Positions 23,337-31,953 are shown, counted from the first letter of the stretch. The stretch is DNA of 33,092 nucleotides from Motiliproteus sp963974645 (GCA_963974645.1 CAXBEA010000043.1:1-33092), one strand, 5' to 3'. The notes: a model not told the origin generated them from the sequence alone. Numbers and translations: made by a program.

Positions 23337-24549
23337 GGTCCACCTGCAATGAGTGGTAAATTCCGTGGTAGCGTCGCACGCTGTTAGCCCAATTTCTTTC
23401 TTGGTGAACGTAGTCTAATCCGTTGTCGATGACCGCTTGATGTTGGTCGCCGTTGCTAAAGAACTCACCGATTGCCTGAGACAACGCGTTGGCGCTGTCC
23501 GCCTCAAACAGGTAGCCATTACCTGCATGATTGATCAGTTCGCGATGACCGCCTACATCCGATGCCAGTACCAACTTACCTTGCGCCATCGCCTCCATCG
23601 GCTTGAGCGGGGTTACCAGTTCGGTCAGGCGCATCGATTTTCGCGGGTAGATCAGTGCATCAACCAAACTGTAATAGTCGCTTACTTGCTGGTGCGGTAC
23701 GCGACCGGTAAAAATGACCTGGTGCTCGATACCCAGATTTTTAGCGAGTTGCTTCAAAGTGGCTTCTTGGGGGCCGCCACCGACCAGCAGCAGGCGTAGG
23801 TCGGGCAGGCTATTACGCAGCTGCTCAAAGGCCTGGATCAGGATATCCAGGCCTTCATATTCATAGAATGAACCTATAAAGCCGATGACCTGTTTATTTG
23901 TCAAATTATGGCGGTTCAACAGTTCGGTCGATTTCGTGTGTAATGGCTGAAACTGATCCAGATCGACGGCATTGGGGATGGTAGTGATGCGTTCGGCTGG
24001 GATACCCCTGGCAATGATATCGTCTTTGAGCCCTTGGCAGATGCAGGTGACCGCATCTGCGTTTTTCAGCACGTAGGTTTCCATCGCTCGGGTCAGCCGA
24101 TACCTCAGGCTGCCATCGCGACAGGTACCGAGATTAACGGCGGCGTCCTCCCAGAATGCACGAACTTCATAGACCAGGGGCAGGCCTGTTTGTCGTGCTG
24201 CCTGATAGGCGGCAACGCCGTTGAGGGCGGGTGAGTGAGCATGGATAATATCCGGTTGTTCGCGCTCGATAACTTCTAGAATACGCTGTTTAAGAGCAGG
24301 GATGATGGCGAGTTGATTTAGAACGGGAAGCGATTTCCAGGGGGTACTGACCGCTGGGCTGCGGTAGAAATGCAGTCCATCGTGGGTCTCTTCTAGGTCG
24401 GCGCAGGCTCCCTGCTTAGGGCCGGTCACATGACAGGTTTTCAGGCCCTGTAGACGTTGATTGTTGAGGATGGCGCGGGTGCGAAAAGTATAGCCACTGT
24501 GTAATGGAATGGAGTGGTCAAGGACATGAAGGATTTTCAATGCGGTCAC
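23317..24549 (-). CDS. Exosortase A-associated glycosyltransferase, Daro_2409 family (TIGR04063-type)
   Basis: This 410-residue GT4 glycosyltransferase carries the hallmark N-terminus of the exosortase A-associated Daro_2409 family: ILHVLDHSIPLHSGYTFRTR, then TGPKQG and HDGLHFYRS. The C-terminal donor-binding half has IGFIGSFYEYEGLDILIQAF, LLLVGGGPQEATL, FTGRVPH and a KPMEAMAQGKLVLASDVGG motif with the retaining-GT glutamate. This family is found almost only in genomes with XrtA/PEP-CTERM systems, so it is strong evidence for the type of locus. It is cytoplasmic or membrane-associated. The start overlaps the amidotransferase stop by four bases. Confidence 0.93.
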   Translation of the reverse strand: MTALKILHVLDHSIPLHSGYTFRTRAILNNQRLQGLKTCHVTGPKQGACADLEETHDGLHFYRSPAVSTPWKSLPVLNQLAIIPALKQRILEVIEREQPDIIHAHSPALNGVAAYQAARQTGLPLVYEVRAFWEDAAVNLGTCRDGSLRYRLTRAMETYVLKNADAVTCICQGLKDDIIARGIPAERITTIPNAVDLDQFQPLHTKSTELLNRHNLTNKQVIGFIGSFYEYEGLDILIQAFEQLRNSLPDLRLLLVGGGPQEATLKQLAKNLGIEHQVIFTGRVPHQQVSDYYSLVDALIYPRKSMRLTELVTPLKPMEAMAQGKLVLASDVGGHRELINHAGNGYLFEADSANALSQAIGEFFSNGDQHQAVIDNGLDYVHQERNWANSVRRYHGIYHSLQVDHVAEAI

Positions 24550-26447
24550 TCCGGTTCAGGCGCGTTTTTTTGCATAAAGGCGGCAAACATCATCAGGGTC
24601 CAGAGGGCTGCACTGTTATCTCGCCGTCCGGATAGGTGCTGGTCGATCAAGGTTGTTAATGTGTTTGGGTTGAACAACCCACACTCCACCATGACACCGC
24701 TCAACAGCGAATCCCGTAGTTTTTGTTGCAGTGGCCCTCGGAACCAGTTAGCCAGCGGCACAGCGAATCCCATCTTCTTACGATAGAGCACATCATGGGG
24801 CAGGTGTGGCTCCAATGCTTTTTTGAAGCAGTACTTGCCCTCGTGGCCCTGAAGTGTCGCTGTTGATTGGACGTTAAACGCCCATTCTACGAATTTATGA
24901 TCCAGCAGCGGCACCCGTACTTCCAAAGAGTGCGCCATGCTAGCGCGATCAACCTTGGTCAAAATATCGCCAACCAGATAGGTTTTCATATCAATGTATT
25001 GAATTTTTTTCAGTGGATCAGTGGTGGGAGCGCTGGCTTCGTGATGGCGGAATACTTCCAGTGAACTGTATCCGTTAAGTTTTGATTTTAGCTGGTCAGA
25101 AAAGAGGGCGTTGCGCGCGTCTTGGCGCATGATCGACATGGTGTTGTGGTAGCCCTCGACGCTGTCGAAAGCCATCGATTGGAACGTAGTCTTAGCGCGT
25201 AGAAAGCGTGGTGCCCAGTCCAACTTCGGGTATACCTTGCCAAGAAAACCAAACAAAGGCCGACGCAGGGCATAGGGCAATTTGTCGCGTACCCGGTCTT
25301 CGTTGAGGTGCCAGCGGTAACGTCGATACCCCGCTAGCAACTCATCCCCTCCATCGCCGGATAGGGCGACTGTAACGTGCTTTCGTGCCAGTTCGCAGAC
25401 GCGGTAGGTGGGCATGGCGGAGCTGTCAGCATAGGGTTCATCGTATAAATCGGCTAGCTTGTCGATCAGATCAAAATCATCTTGACTGACGGTGCCGCTG
25501 TGATGATTGGTCTTATAGCGATCAGCAACTATCTGAGCATATTCTGTTTCGTTAAATTCTTTGACATCGAAGCCGATGGAACAGGTATTCACCGGAGCGT
25601 CCTGCAGGTTAGACATTAGTGCTACAACAGCGCTCGAGTCAACGCCACCGGAGAGAAATGCACCCAGTGGCACTTCTGATACTAGGCGGATTTTTACTGC
25701 TTCTGTGAGCCGATCCACGAGCTCGCGCTCGGTGTCTTCTAGCGTTACAGATTCGCCACTCAGGCGGATATCCCAGTACTCTGTTGGTACGGGTTGAATC
25801 AGATTTTTCCGGTCGAGCAGTAAATAGTGGCCGGGTTCGAGTTTGAAAACATCAGCAAAGATCGTTTTAGGCTCAGGAATGTAACCAAAGGTAAAGTAAT
25901 CCTCGACCGCCCGGTGGTCGATAGCGCGCGGTAGGTCGGGATGCTGCTTGAGAACTTTTAACTCCGAGCCAAAGATCAGCGTGCCGTCAGCGAGGACGCT
26001 GTAGTAGAGCGGCTTGATCCCCAAACGATCACGGGCAATAAATAGCTGTTGCTGAGTCTGATCCCAAATGGCAAAGGCAAACATGCCGCGGAAACGCTCG
26101 ACACAGTTGGGACCCCACTCTTCCCAAGCATGGACGATGGTTTCGGTATCGCTGTGGGTTTGAAAAATATGCCCCTTGGTGGTGAGCTCGTCAGCCAGCT
26201 CTTGGTAGTTGTAGATCTCACCATTGAAGACGACACAAACGTTGCCATCTTCGTTAAAAAGTGGCTGGTGGCCACCCGACAGGTCGATAATCGAGAGTCG
26301 ACGATGTGCAAGACCGATTCCAGGCCCATAAAAAAAGCCGTCGTCGTCTGGCCCTCTATGCGACTGTATGCCGTTCATACGGGTTAACAGGGCTTGGTCT
26401 ATTTCAGTTGCATTCTGCGGCAGGAAAATACCGGCAATTCCACACAT
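24546..26447 (-). CDS. Exosortase A-associated amidotransferase (asparagine synthase-like, TIGR03108-type)
   Basis: This 633-residue class II glutamine amidotransferase has Cys2 as nucleophile (MCGIAG) and GATase motifs SHRGPDDDG and FNGEIYNY. A C-terminal asparagine-synthase domain carries the pyrophosphate loop SGGVDSS at residues 266-272. The architecture equals AsnB, but members in exopolysaccharide loci with XrtA are thought to amidate a sugar carboxylate or a related substrate rather than make asparagine. The position between EpsH1-associated sugar transferases matches the usual XrtA gene order. The gene starts 12 bases after the upstream glycosyltransferase stop and ends overlapping the next start. 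The glutaminase site and the ATP-pyrophosphatase loop look intact. Confidence 0.92.
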   Translation of the reverse strand: MCGIAGIFLPQNATEIDQALLTRMNGIQSHRGPDDDGFFYGPGIGLAHRRLSIIDLSGGHQPLFNEDGNVCVVFNGEIYNYQELADELTTKGHIFQTHSDTETIVHAWEEWGPNCVERFRGMFAFAIWDQTQQQLFIARDRLGIKPLYYSVLADGTLIFGSELKVLKQHPDLPRAIDHRAVEDYFTFGYIPEPKTIFADVFKLEPGHYLLLDRKNLIQPVPTEYWDIRLSGESVTLEDTERELVDRLTEAVKIRLVSEVPLGAFLSGGVDSSAVVALMSNLQDAPVNTCSIGFDVKEFNETEYAQIVADRYKTNHHSGTVSQDDFDLIDKLADLYDEPYADSSAMPTYRVCELARKHVTVALSGDGGDELLAGYRRYRWHLNEDRVRDKLPYALRRPLFGFLGKVYPKLDWAPRFLRAKTTFQSMAFDSVEGYHNTMSIMRQDARNALFSDQLKSKLNGYSSLEVFRHHEASAPTTDPLKKIQYIDMKTYLVGDILTKVDRASMAHSLEVRVPLLDHKFVEWAFNVQSTATLQGHEGKYCFKKALEPHLPHDVLYRKKMGFAVPLANWFRGPLQQKLRDSLLSGVMVECGLFNPNTLTTLIDQHLSGRRDNSAALWTLMMFAAFMQKNAPEPE

Positions 26448-26459
26448 AATCCTTTAACT

Positions 26460-27593
26460 CTAAGTCAGTGAGTTCGGTGAATAGACAGCGCTGTAACGAT
26501 CAACCATTTGTGTCAGGCTGAATTGAGTTTCTGCCGTCTGCCTAGCATTGATACCTTGAGTTGTAATTTTTTCTGCGTTCAAGGCGTACTCGGCCATGAC
26601 CTCTACCAAGGCGTTAATTTGATCGCTGGGGGTCAGAGTACCGTTTTTGTCGTTTTCAACCAACTCGGAATTACCGCCGACATCGGTGGCAATAACGGGC
26701 AATCCGCTAGCGAAAGCTTCGAGTACTGTATTGGAGATCCCTTCGGCGAGCGAGGGCAGCACAAATAGATTAAAAAGCCGCATAAAGGCCGGGATTTGCT
26801 GTTGGTTACCCGCAAGCCACACCTGGTGCGACAGTGCTGCGGCTGTCATTTTTTGCTCTAAGGCTTGGCGGCATTCACCCTCACCGACAATGATTAGTCG
26901 AAGTCTGGGTGCTAAATCTGGCTGTGACTGGCACAGGGCGATAAATGCATCGGCTAACAGCCGATGATTTTTTACCGATGCCAGCCGACCTACGCAGCCA
27001 AAGATAATACTGTTGTCGCCGAGAAATCCGGTCGGAGTTTCTGCCTTATTACCCTCGGGGGTGAAACGTTCTGTATCAACGCCGTTGATAATTTGGTGAC
27101 ACTGTTCGGGTCGGACGTTAATCTTATCGACAAGGTATTCGGCGGATTGAGCTGACAAGGCGATGAACTCGTGAACTAGCGGTCTCAACGTTTGCTTGAG
27201 TCTGACATAGCGAGAATTAGTGCCGGCTAGATCGCTCATATCCCAGCCGTGCTCGCCATGGATACGTCGTCTGATACGGGCAAAAAAAGCCGGGATCTGA
27301 TACTCCATAGTAGCCATGTTACGGGTATGGATAATATCGGGTTTCAGCCGACGCAGTACACGCCACATCGTCCAGTAATATTTCCAATCGGGGCCAGGGG
27401 CTTTATCGATAGATTCAATATGGATCGGCTGTTTAACTCGCTTGAAAAATTCGGGGTCAAAACCGTTTAAACAGACGATGCTGTGCCGGTAGTCCTCGGC
27501 GGGTAGATGGTTAATCAAATTGACGATACCGTTCTCTAAGCCGCCGGTGCCAAAATGATAAACGATATGGGTGATATGAATTTTTTTAGCCAT
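26460..27593 (-). CDS. Sugar transferase, PEP-CTERM/EpsH1 system-associated (TIGR03088-type)
   Basis: This GT4 glycosyltransferase of about 377 residues has the N-terminal signature HITHIVYHFGTGGLENGIVN of the second EpsH1-associated sugar transferase. The C-terminal half has IFGCVGRLASVKNHRLLADA, LIIVGEGECRQAL, VWLAGNQQ and NTVLEAFASGLPVIATDVGG. It should add a sugar to the undecaprenyl-linked repeat. ATG 27593 is chosen because it lies within the last codons of the upstream gene (eight-base overlap, GATGGCTAA), a typical coupled start, and gives the usual short N-terminus. ATG 27617 would add eight residues and has no ribosome binding site. Confidence 0.92.
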   Translation of the reverse strand: MAKKIHITHIVYHFGTGGLENGIVNLINHLPAEDYRHSIVCLNGFDPEFFKRVKQPIHIESIDKAPGPDWKYYWTMWRVLRRLKPDIIHTRNMATMEYQIPAFFARIRRRIHGEHGWDMSDLAGTNSRYVRLKQTLRPLVHEFIALSAQSAEYLVDKINVRPEQCHQIINGVDTERFTPEGNKAETPTGFLGDNSIIFGCVGRLASVKNHRLLADAFIALCQSQPDLAPRLRLIIVGEGECRQALEQKMTAAALSHQVWLAGNQQQIPAFMRLFNLFVLPSLAEGISNTVLEAFASGLPVIATDVGGNSELVENDKNGTLTPSDQINALVEVMAEYALNAEKITTQGINARQTAETQFSLTQMVDRYSAVYSPNSLT

Positions 27594-28815
27594 CGCTTCT
27601 GCTTGGCTCCTGATCATTGCGTTCTAAGAAAGATGGAAGCTTGGCTAGGGTCTGCTGCCAGTTAAACTGGGCTTGAAGCCAATGCCGGTTAGCCTCGGAA
27701 TGGCCCTCGGGGTTACGGATTAGGCTATCACAGGCTTGGATAAAGAGATCTGGATTGTCAGCTATTTTTACAGATAGCTGAGGATGCAGTGGGATCCCCT
27801 CCATAGCCATGCCCGTTGCTACGACAGGCTTTGCCATGGCCATCGCCTCTAAGACCTTATTTTGTATTCCTCGTGCTATCTGCAGCGGTGCAACGACATG
27901 CAATGCCTGATCTATATAGGGGCGGACATCTTCGACTTTGCCGGTCACGACCACACGCTCAAGCTTGCTGAGCTGGTTTACCGCAGTACTGGGATTTGAT
28001 CCTACGATAAAAAAACTGAGCTCTGGGTGCCGTACTGACAAGCTAGGCCAGACCCGATTGCAGAACCAGGCGACGGCATCCTCGTTGGCCCAGTAATCCA
28101 TTGCCCCGGTAAATACGATGAACGGAGTGGGATGCACTCGGGGGTGATCTTTTACTGACTGTGGATCGAAGTACTGGCTGTTAACGCCGTTGTTAAAGTA
28201 GTCGACTTTAGTTGCCAGTTGTTGGGGGATGAGGGATCTAAATAACTCGGCTTCTTTTTCAGATACAAACAGGCTTTTATTAAAGCGCTCGGTGATGGCT
28301 TGTTCATAGCGCAACAGCAGTCGTTGTTCGCGCTGGTATATCCAACGGCTGAGTCCGGTTTTTTTCTGGGCATACTGGGCCCATTTATCCGAGTCGACAT
28401 CCACGAAGTCGATAACACGGGTCGATGATTGATAGGGCTCTGCCTCAACGAACTGCGCCATCGCACCCGAAAAAACCATGATCTGGTTGATCTTATGTTG
28501 CGACACTGTGTGCTCAACCCATTTTTGCAGTCTATTCGAACTATATAGGGTGAGTGTGACCGGTTTCGCCTGAATAAGCGCCAGTGCTGCCTTTAGGTAC
28601 CGCTGTGATCGTGTAAGCGGTAGGCAGATTAGGGAGGCGCAGAGGGGTCGTAGTTTTTCGATATATTGCTCGTCATCAGGGTCATCAATAAAGCACCCTA
28701 GATGGACATCGTAATGCGTGCAAAGCTCAAGCAGAAGATGATAGGAGCGGATTTTATCGCCCTTGTTGGGCGGGTAGGGTATACGATGTGCTAAGAACAG
28801 TACCGAAGGGCGCAT
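27586..28815 (-). CDS. Sugar transferase, PEP-CTERM/EpsH1 system-associated (TIGR03087-type)
   Basis: This 409-residue GT-B protein begins with VLFLAHRIPYPPNKGDKIRS, the hallmark of the first EpsH1-associated sugar transferase. FIVFTGAMDYWANEDAVAWF (around residues 230-249) and KVLEAMAMAKPVVATGMAMEG (around 325-345) are family signatures. It is the first gene of the twelve-gene minus-strand run, so the operon promoter should lie in the 163-base divergent gap before it. A TTGACA-like hexamer occurs there at 28850-28845, but without a convincing -10. The TIGR03087, TIGR03088, amidotransferase and Daro_2409 genes in a row reproduce the standard XrtA core order, although the exosortase gene that often precedes them is missing. 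Confidence 0.93.
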   Translation of the reverse strand: MRPSVLFLAHRIPYPPNKGDKIRSYHLLLELCTHYDVHLGCFIDDPDDEQYIEKLRPLCASLICLPLTRSQRYLKAALALIQAKPVTLTLYSSNRLQKWVEHTVSQHKINQIMVFSGAMAQFVEAEPYQSSTRVIDFVDVDSDKWAQYAQKKTGLSRWIYQREQRLLLRYEQAITERFNKSLFVSEKEAELFRSLIPQQLATKVDYFNNGVNSQYFDPQSVKDHPRVHPTPFIVFTGAMDYWANEDAVAWFCNRVWPSLSVRHPELSFFIVGSNPSTAVNQLSKLERVVVTGKVEDVRPYIDQALHVVAPLQIARGIQNKVLEAMAMAKPVVATGMAMEGIPLHPQLSVKIADNPDLFIQACDSLIRNPEGHSEANRHWLQAQFNWQQTLAKLPSFLERNDQEPSRSDG

Positions 28816-28978
28816 CCATTCATCTCGTGGCTTAAACTGCAGTATGTCAATAATAAAGGATCAGGGCGCAGAGCAGGATTTTTTCTGTTCTTAATCGATG
28901 AAATGATAAGGCTTTTCATGCGTCATCGGGGTAAAAAAGTTAAGATAGGGTTCGATTTAGCAGGAGTAAACCGTTTTC
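28816..28978. other. Divergent intergenic region between the long operon and the patatin-like gene
   Basis: This gap of 163 bases should hold two divergent promoters. No ORF is present. On the minus strand TTGACA occurs at 28850-28845, but a 17-base spacer would put transcription start at the start codon. On the plus strand AGGAG at 28962-28966 is a ribosome binding site for the patatin-like gene at a rather long 12-base spacing. No clear sigma-54 element was found on either strand. Confidence 0.35.
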
Positions 28979-29863
28979 ATGTCGGTAGTCGAGCAAAATG
29001 ATGAGCCCGTTCCCTCATATAAGGTCGTTCCTATACTCGCCGGAGGTGGCACGCGGCTACCTGCCCACATTGGTATTCTGACAGCGTTGCAGGAACTGGA
29101 TATCAAGTTTGACCATCTAGTGGGGGTTTCCGGCGGCAGTATCGTTGCTGCACTTTATGCCGCTGGGCACTCTGTCGAGGCGATCAATCAGATTGCGATG
29201 GAAACCGATTTTAGTCAGTTTCTGAGTCAATCACTGTTTAAGCTGTTACGCAGTGGCGGTTTATCGTCAGGCGATCGTTTTGAAGCTTGGATAGATGAGA
29301 AGCTCAAAGGCGTGACGTTTAACGAGCTGGCCTATAATTTTCATGTAGTCGCGACCGATGTTAGAACCGGTCAGCCGGTGATCTTCGATAAGACCCGAAC
29401 GCCTGATCTGAAAGTCTCTGCTGCAGTGCGTTTTTCAATGTCTATCCCGATTTTATTCAGTTTTAAACCCTTTAAGGAACACCTGTTGGTTGATGGCAGT
29501 ATTCTTTCAGAAGAAGCGCTGCAGCGAGACTGGAGCGGTCGAGGTGACCCCGTGGTTTGTTTCAGATTGCGAAGCGCTCAGAGTGTCGTCGCCAACAAGA
29601 AGCAACCGCTGATCCCTCTGAAGCAATACCTATCAATGCTAATTCGCACCTTTATGACGACGATGTCGCGCGAGTACATCAGTGACTCCTTCTGGCATTC
29701 GACGATAGTTGTGCACACCGGAACGATTTCACCGATCGAGTTCAAATTGACCAAAGAGCAAAAACAGCAGCTGTTTAAAGCGGGCTACGACACCACAACC
29801 CGTGTGGTGCCGCTGAAATTGAAAAATACCGACGCCAAGAGAATTGCTGCTGATCTGCCTTGA
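28979..29863 (+). CDS. Patatin-like phospholipase/acyl hydrolase
   Basis: This 294-residue cytoplasmic-looking protein has the patatin catalytic dyad: nucleophile Ser51 in GVSGGS (G-x-S-x-G) and Asp172 in LVDGSI. The oxyanion loop reads GGGTRLPAHIG, where the usual G-G-G-x-R-G has Leu-Pro after the Arg. SMSIPILFSFKPF before the DGS motif is also typical (the P-x-x-F region). Members hydrolyse acyl esters of lipids. No signal peptide or membrane helix is visible. It stands alone, divergent from the sugar-transferase operon and convergent with the deacetylase six bases away. Its link with polysaccharide synthesis is unknown; lipid-carrier turnover or membrane remodelling are only guesses. Confidence 0.86.
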   Translation: MSVVEQNDEPVPSYKVVPILAGGGTRLPAHIGILTALQELDIKFDHLVGVSGGSIVAALYAAGHSVEAINQIAMETDFSQFLSQSLFKLLRSGGLSSGDRFEAWIDEKLKGVTFNELAYNFHVVATDVRTGQPVIFDKTRTPDLKVSAAVRFSMSIPILFSFKPFKEHLLVDGSILSEEALQRDWSGRGDPVVCFRLRSAQSVVANKKQPLIPLKQYLSMLIRTFMTTMSREYISDSFWHSTIVVHTGTISPIEFKLTKEQKQQLFKAGYDTTTRVVPLKLKNTDAKRIAADLP

Positions 29864-29869
29864 AGGCGC

Positions 29870-30712
29870 TTACTGCTTGTTACAAGCTTGTTGCACTATA
29901 TCGAGATCGACCATCCTCCCCCAGTGGAAATCTTGTAACAACTGCCTCAATCGGGGCTCGGTTTTGTTCAGATTTATATAATGCCGGAAACGTGACTTGA
30001 GTGAAGCGCCTTCGATTCTGGGCTGTTCTGGGTCGAGTTCCCAGGGGTGTAGATAGAACACGGCAGGGTCATTAAGCTGTTTGGATGCCCGCTGCATCAA
30101 CCATTTAAACAGCGGGTAGGGGTAGAGTCGAAAATAGCCGCCACCGGCACAGGGGATACGACGGCCGAGCAGCTCGCAGGTGGTTACTGGAATCTCTAAA
30201 AGTCCGTTATCCCAATAAAAAGGTGTTCTGGCTGCATCAGGGTAGCCATAGAGGTCATGTGGCACGGGGTTGATACTGGAGCTGTAACGGTAACCGGCAT
30301 CAAGCAGCTCATCAAAGGTCCAAGGGGTCTGTTCGGAAAAGGAAAAGCTCGGCGCGCGGTAGCCTTTAACTTCCTCGCCAGTCAGATCTTCGAGCAGCTG
30401 CTTGGCAGAGCGAATATCCTCTTTAAACTCAGCTTGGCTAAGCAGGTTGATGCGCTGGTGATTGTAGCCGTGGCTGGCAATCTCGTGACCAGCTGCGGCG
30501 ATTTTCTTGATCATCGTGGGGTAGCGTTCGGCAACCCAGCCTAAAATGAAGAACGTGCCCTTGATGTTGTGGGCCTCCATCAGGTTTAGCAGGATGTCTG
30601 TATTTTTTTCAACTCGACAGCTATAGGATGGCCAGCGATGCTGGGGGCACTGGCCCTCAAATGCTGAGACTTGAAAGTAGTCTTCGATATCTATGCTGAT
30701 AATTTTTTTCAT
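29870..30712 (-). CDS. XrtA/PEP-CTERM-associated polysaccharide deacetylase (TIGR03006, DUF3473-type)
   Basis: This 280-residue deacetylase starts KIISIDIEDYFQVSAFEG, the characteristic N-terminus of the XrtA-associated family, with catalytic and metal Asp residues. GTFFILGWVAERYP and HEIASHGYNHQRIN (H-x4/5-H metal ligands) are NodB motifs 2 and 3, and KGYRAPSFSF is the R-x-P motif. The C-terminal part (FYLHPWELDPEQPRI, then RFRHYINLNKT) is the DUF3473 extension. No signal peptide is seen, consistent with this family. It should remove N- or O-acetyl groups from the exopolysaccharide or its precursor. It is separate from the long operon, transcribed alone, and divergent from the ThiF-like gene across 133 bases. 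In many XrtA loci it adjoins the BY-kinase/ATPase and exosortase genes, which are not here. Confidence 0.93.
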   Translation of the reverse strand: MKKIISIDIEDYFQVSAFEGQCPQHRWPSYSCRVEKNTDILLNLMEAHNIKGTFFILGWVAERYPTMIKKIAAAGHEIASHGYNHQRINLLSQAEFKEDIRSAKQLLEDLTGEEVKGYRAPSFSFSEQTPWTFDELLDAGYRYSSSINPVPHDLYGYPDAARTPFYWDNGLLEIPVTTCELLGRRIPCAGGGYFRLYPYPLFKWLMQRASKQLNDPAVFYLHPWELDPEQPRIEGASLKSRFRHYINLNKTEPRLRQLLQDFHWGRMVDLDIVQQACNKQ

Positions 30713-30845
30713 CTAAAACAAGGCATAAAAGTAGTCGCTAGAGTTATTATTGATCAAATATTTAGGGTATCGCAATGTACTGGTGTTTCATAGCGCAAAC
30801 GGTCATAGCGTGCAATGACGTCTGGATCGATTCTCAGAGAGACTA

Positions 30846-31706
30846 ATGATGTTCAACTATGAAGACGCTTTTTCCAGAAATATTGGCTGGGTAACTGAAG
30901 CAGAGCAGCAGCAATTACGCAGTGCCTGCATTGCTATTGCCGGAGCGGGAGGGGTCGGTAGTGCTCACGCCTTGACGCTAGCCCGTTTAGGTATTGGAGC
31001 TTTCCAGTTGGCTGATTTCGACAAGTTTGATGTGCATAACTTCAACCGGCAGGCAGGCGCTTTCATGTCTACCGTAGGGGAGCCCAAAGTTGAAGTGATG
31101 GGACGTATGGTAAACGATATCAACCCTGAGGCAGATGTCAGGTTGTTTACTGAAGGGGTTAATAAAGACAATGTAGCAGCGTTTTTGGAGGGGGTTGATC
31201 TCTATGTCGATAGTTTGGACTTCTTTGCACTGGAGGCTAGAAAACTCATTTTTTCCGAATGTGAAAAACGCATGATTCCAGCAGTCACTGCTGCGCCACT
31301 AGGGATGGGGAGTGCTTTTCTCGCATTTATTCCCGGCCAGGGAATGACTTTTGAAGAGTATTTTAGGCTTGACGGTTTGAGTGAGAACGATCAATTAGTT
31401 CGGTTTCTGGTCGGCGTGGCACCGACAATGTGGCAGCGACACTATCTGGTAGATCCAACCCGGGCCGATTTTCAAGGTAAAAAGGGGCCCTCAACGGCTA
31501 TGGCGGTTGACTTTTGTGCTGGAGTTGCTGCTACAAATGTCTTGAAGATCATTCTGAAAAGAGGGCGTGTGATTACCGCACCAAGGGGAATTCATTACGA
31601 TGCATACCTCAATCGCACCAAGATTACTTGGCGGCCATGGGGGAACCTCAATCCGATCCAGCAACTGGCCTTTAGAGTCGCCAAGTCAATTGTGTTGGGC
31701 AAGTGA
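30846..31706 (+). CDS. ThiF/MoeB/HesA-family E1-like adenylyltransferase
   Basis: This 286-residue protein has the E1-type adenylation fold. IAIAGAGGVGSAHALTLARLGIG (glycine loop at residues 33-39), LADFDKFDVHNFNRQ (ATP-phosphate Asp and Arg) and KVEVMGRMVNDINPE are classic. VDSLDFF contains the catalytic Asp. Such enzymes adenylate a C-terminal carboxylate or a small molecule. Unlike ThiF and MoeB it has no CxxC zinc motifs, and the three cysteines (in SACIA, FSECEKR and VDFCAG) do not match the usual catalytic Cys, so it may adenylate without forming a thioester, as TcdA and MccB do. ATG 30846 has GAGAGA upstream; ATG 30849 is equally possible. No ubiquitin-like, JAB peptidase or sulfur-carrier gene is adjacent. 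Its neighbours are the XrtA deacetylase and the PEP-CTERM gene. Confidence 0.82.
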   Translation: MMFNYEDAFSRNIGWVTEAEQQQLRSACIAIAGAGGVGSAHALTLARLGIGAFQLADFDKFDVHNFNRQAGAFMSTVGEPKVEVMGRMVNDINPEADVRLFTEGVNKDNVAAFLEGVDLYVDSLDFFALEARKLIFSECEKRMIPAVTAAPLGMGSAFLAFIPGQGMTFEEYFRLDGLSENDQLVRFLVGVAPTMWQRHYLVDPTRADFQGKKGPSTAMAVDFCAGVAATNVLKIILKRGRVITAPRGIHYDAYLNRTKITWRPWGNLNPIQQLAFRVAKSIVLGK

Positions 31707-31768
31707 GTCGTATCTGGGGCTTTATCTGTGAGTGCGTGCCGCAATCATCATTCGCCCTTTAGTATGAT

Positions 31769-31800
31769 ATACCCTGTGCACATGCCACGCATCAGGGTGT
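31769..31800. repeat. Inverted repeat downstream of the ThiF-like gene
   Basis: ATACCCTG (31769-31776) pairs with CAGGGTGT (31793-31800) in an eight-base stem with one T-G wobble and a 16-base loop. It lies 62 bases after the ThiF stop. No T-tract follows, so it could be a rho-dependent end hairpin or an operator. Confidence 0.35.
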
Positions 31801-31870
31801 CTTATGCGGGCAAGCTAAGATCTACAGTGGAATTGGTTAATTGATATGGGCATAGAGATTGAAAGGTATT

Positions 31871-31893
31871 GAGTGTCATTTTTTTTTACACTC
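31871..31893. promoter_or_regulatory. Palindrome, candidate enhancer-binding site for the sigma-54 promoter
   Basis: GAGTGT (31871-31876) and ACACTC (31888-31893) are perfect inverse complements around an A/T-only core with a nine-T run. The centre is about 98 bases upstream of the predicted transcription start, the distance at which sigma-54 activators bind. The right arm belongs to the 12-mer TTTACACTCTGG that also occurs at 12768-12779. A terminator is unlikely because the T-run is in the loop. Confidence 0.45.
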
Positions 31894-31953
31894 TGGTTTT
31901 TGTTTTCTGTTATTGGGATTGATTTATAAATAATATCATAGTCTTGCGTATGT

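Noticed and set aside
24546..26447. Housekeeping asparagine synthetase (AsnB)
   Set aside because: Domain architecture is the same, but its place among EpsH1-associated sugar transferases and overlap with a Daro_2409-type gene fit the exosortase A-associated amidotransferase better.
28845..28850. TTGACA on the minus strand as the -35 of the long operon
   Set aside because: The hexamer at the right spacing downstream (CGAGAT) is a poor -10, and transcription would start at the start codon itself.
28947..28962. GG-N10-GC element before the patatin-like gene
   Set aside because: Poor match to consensus, and transcription would start after the only plausible ribosome binding site at 28962-28966.
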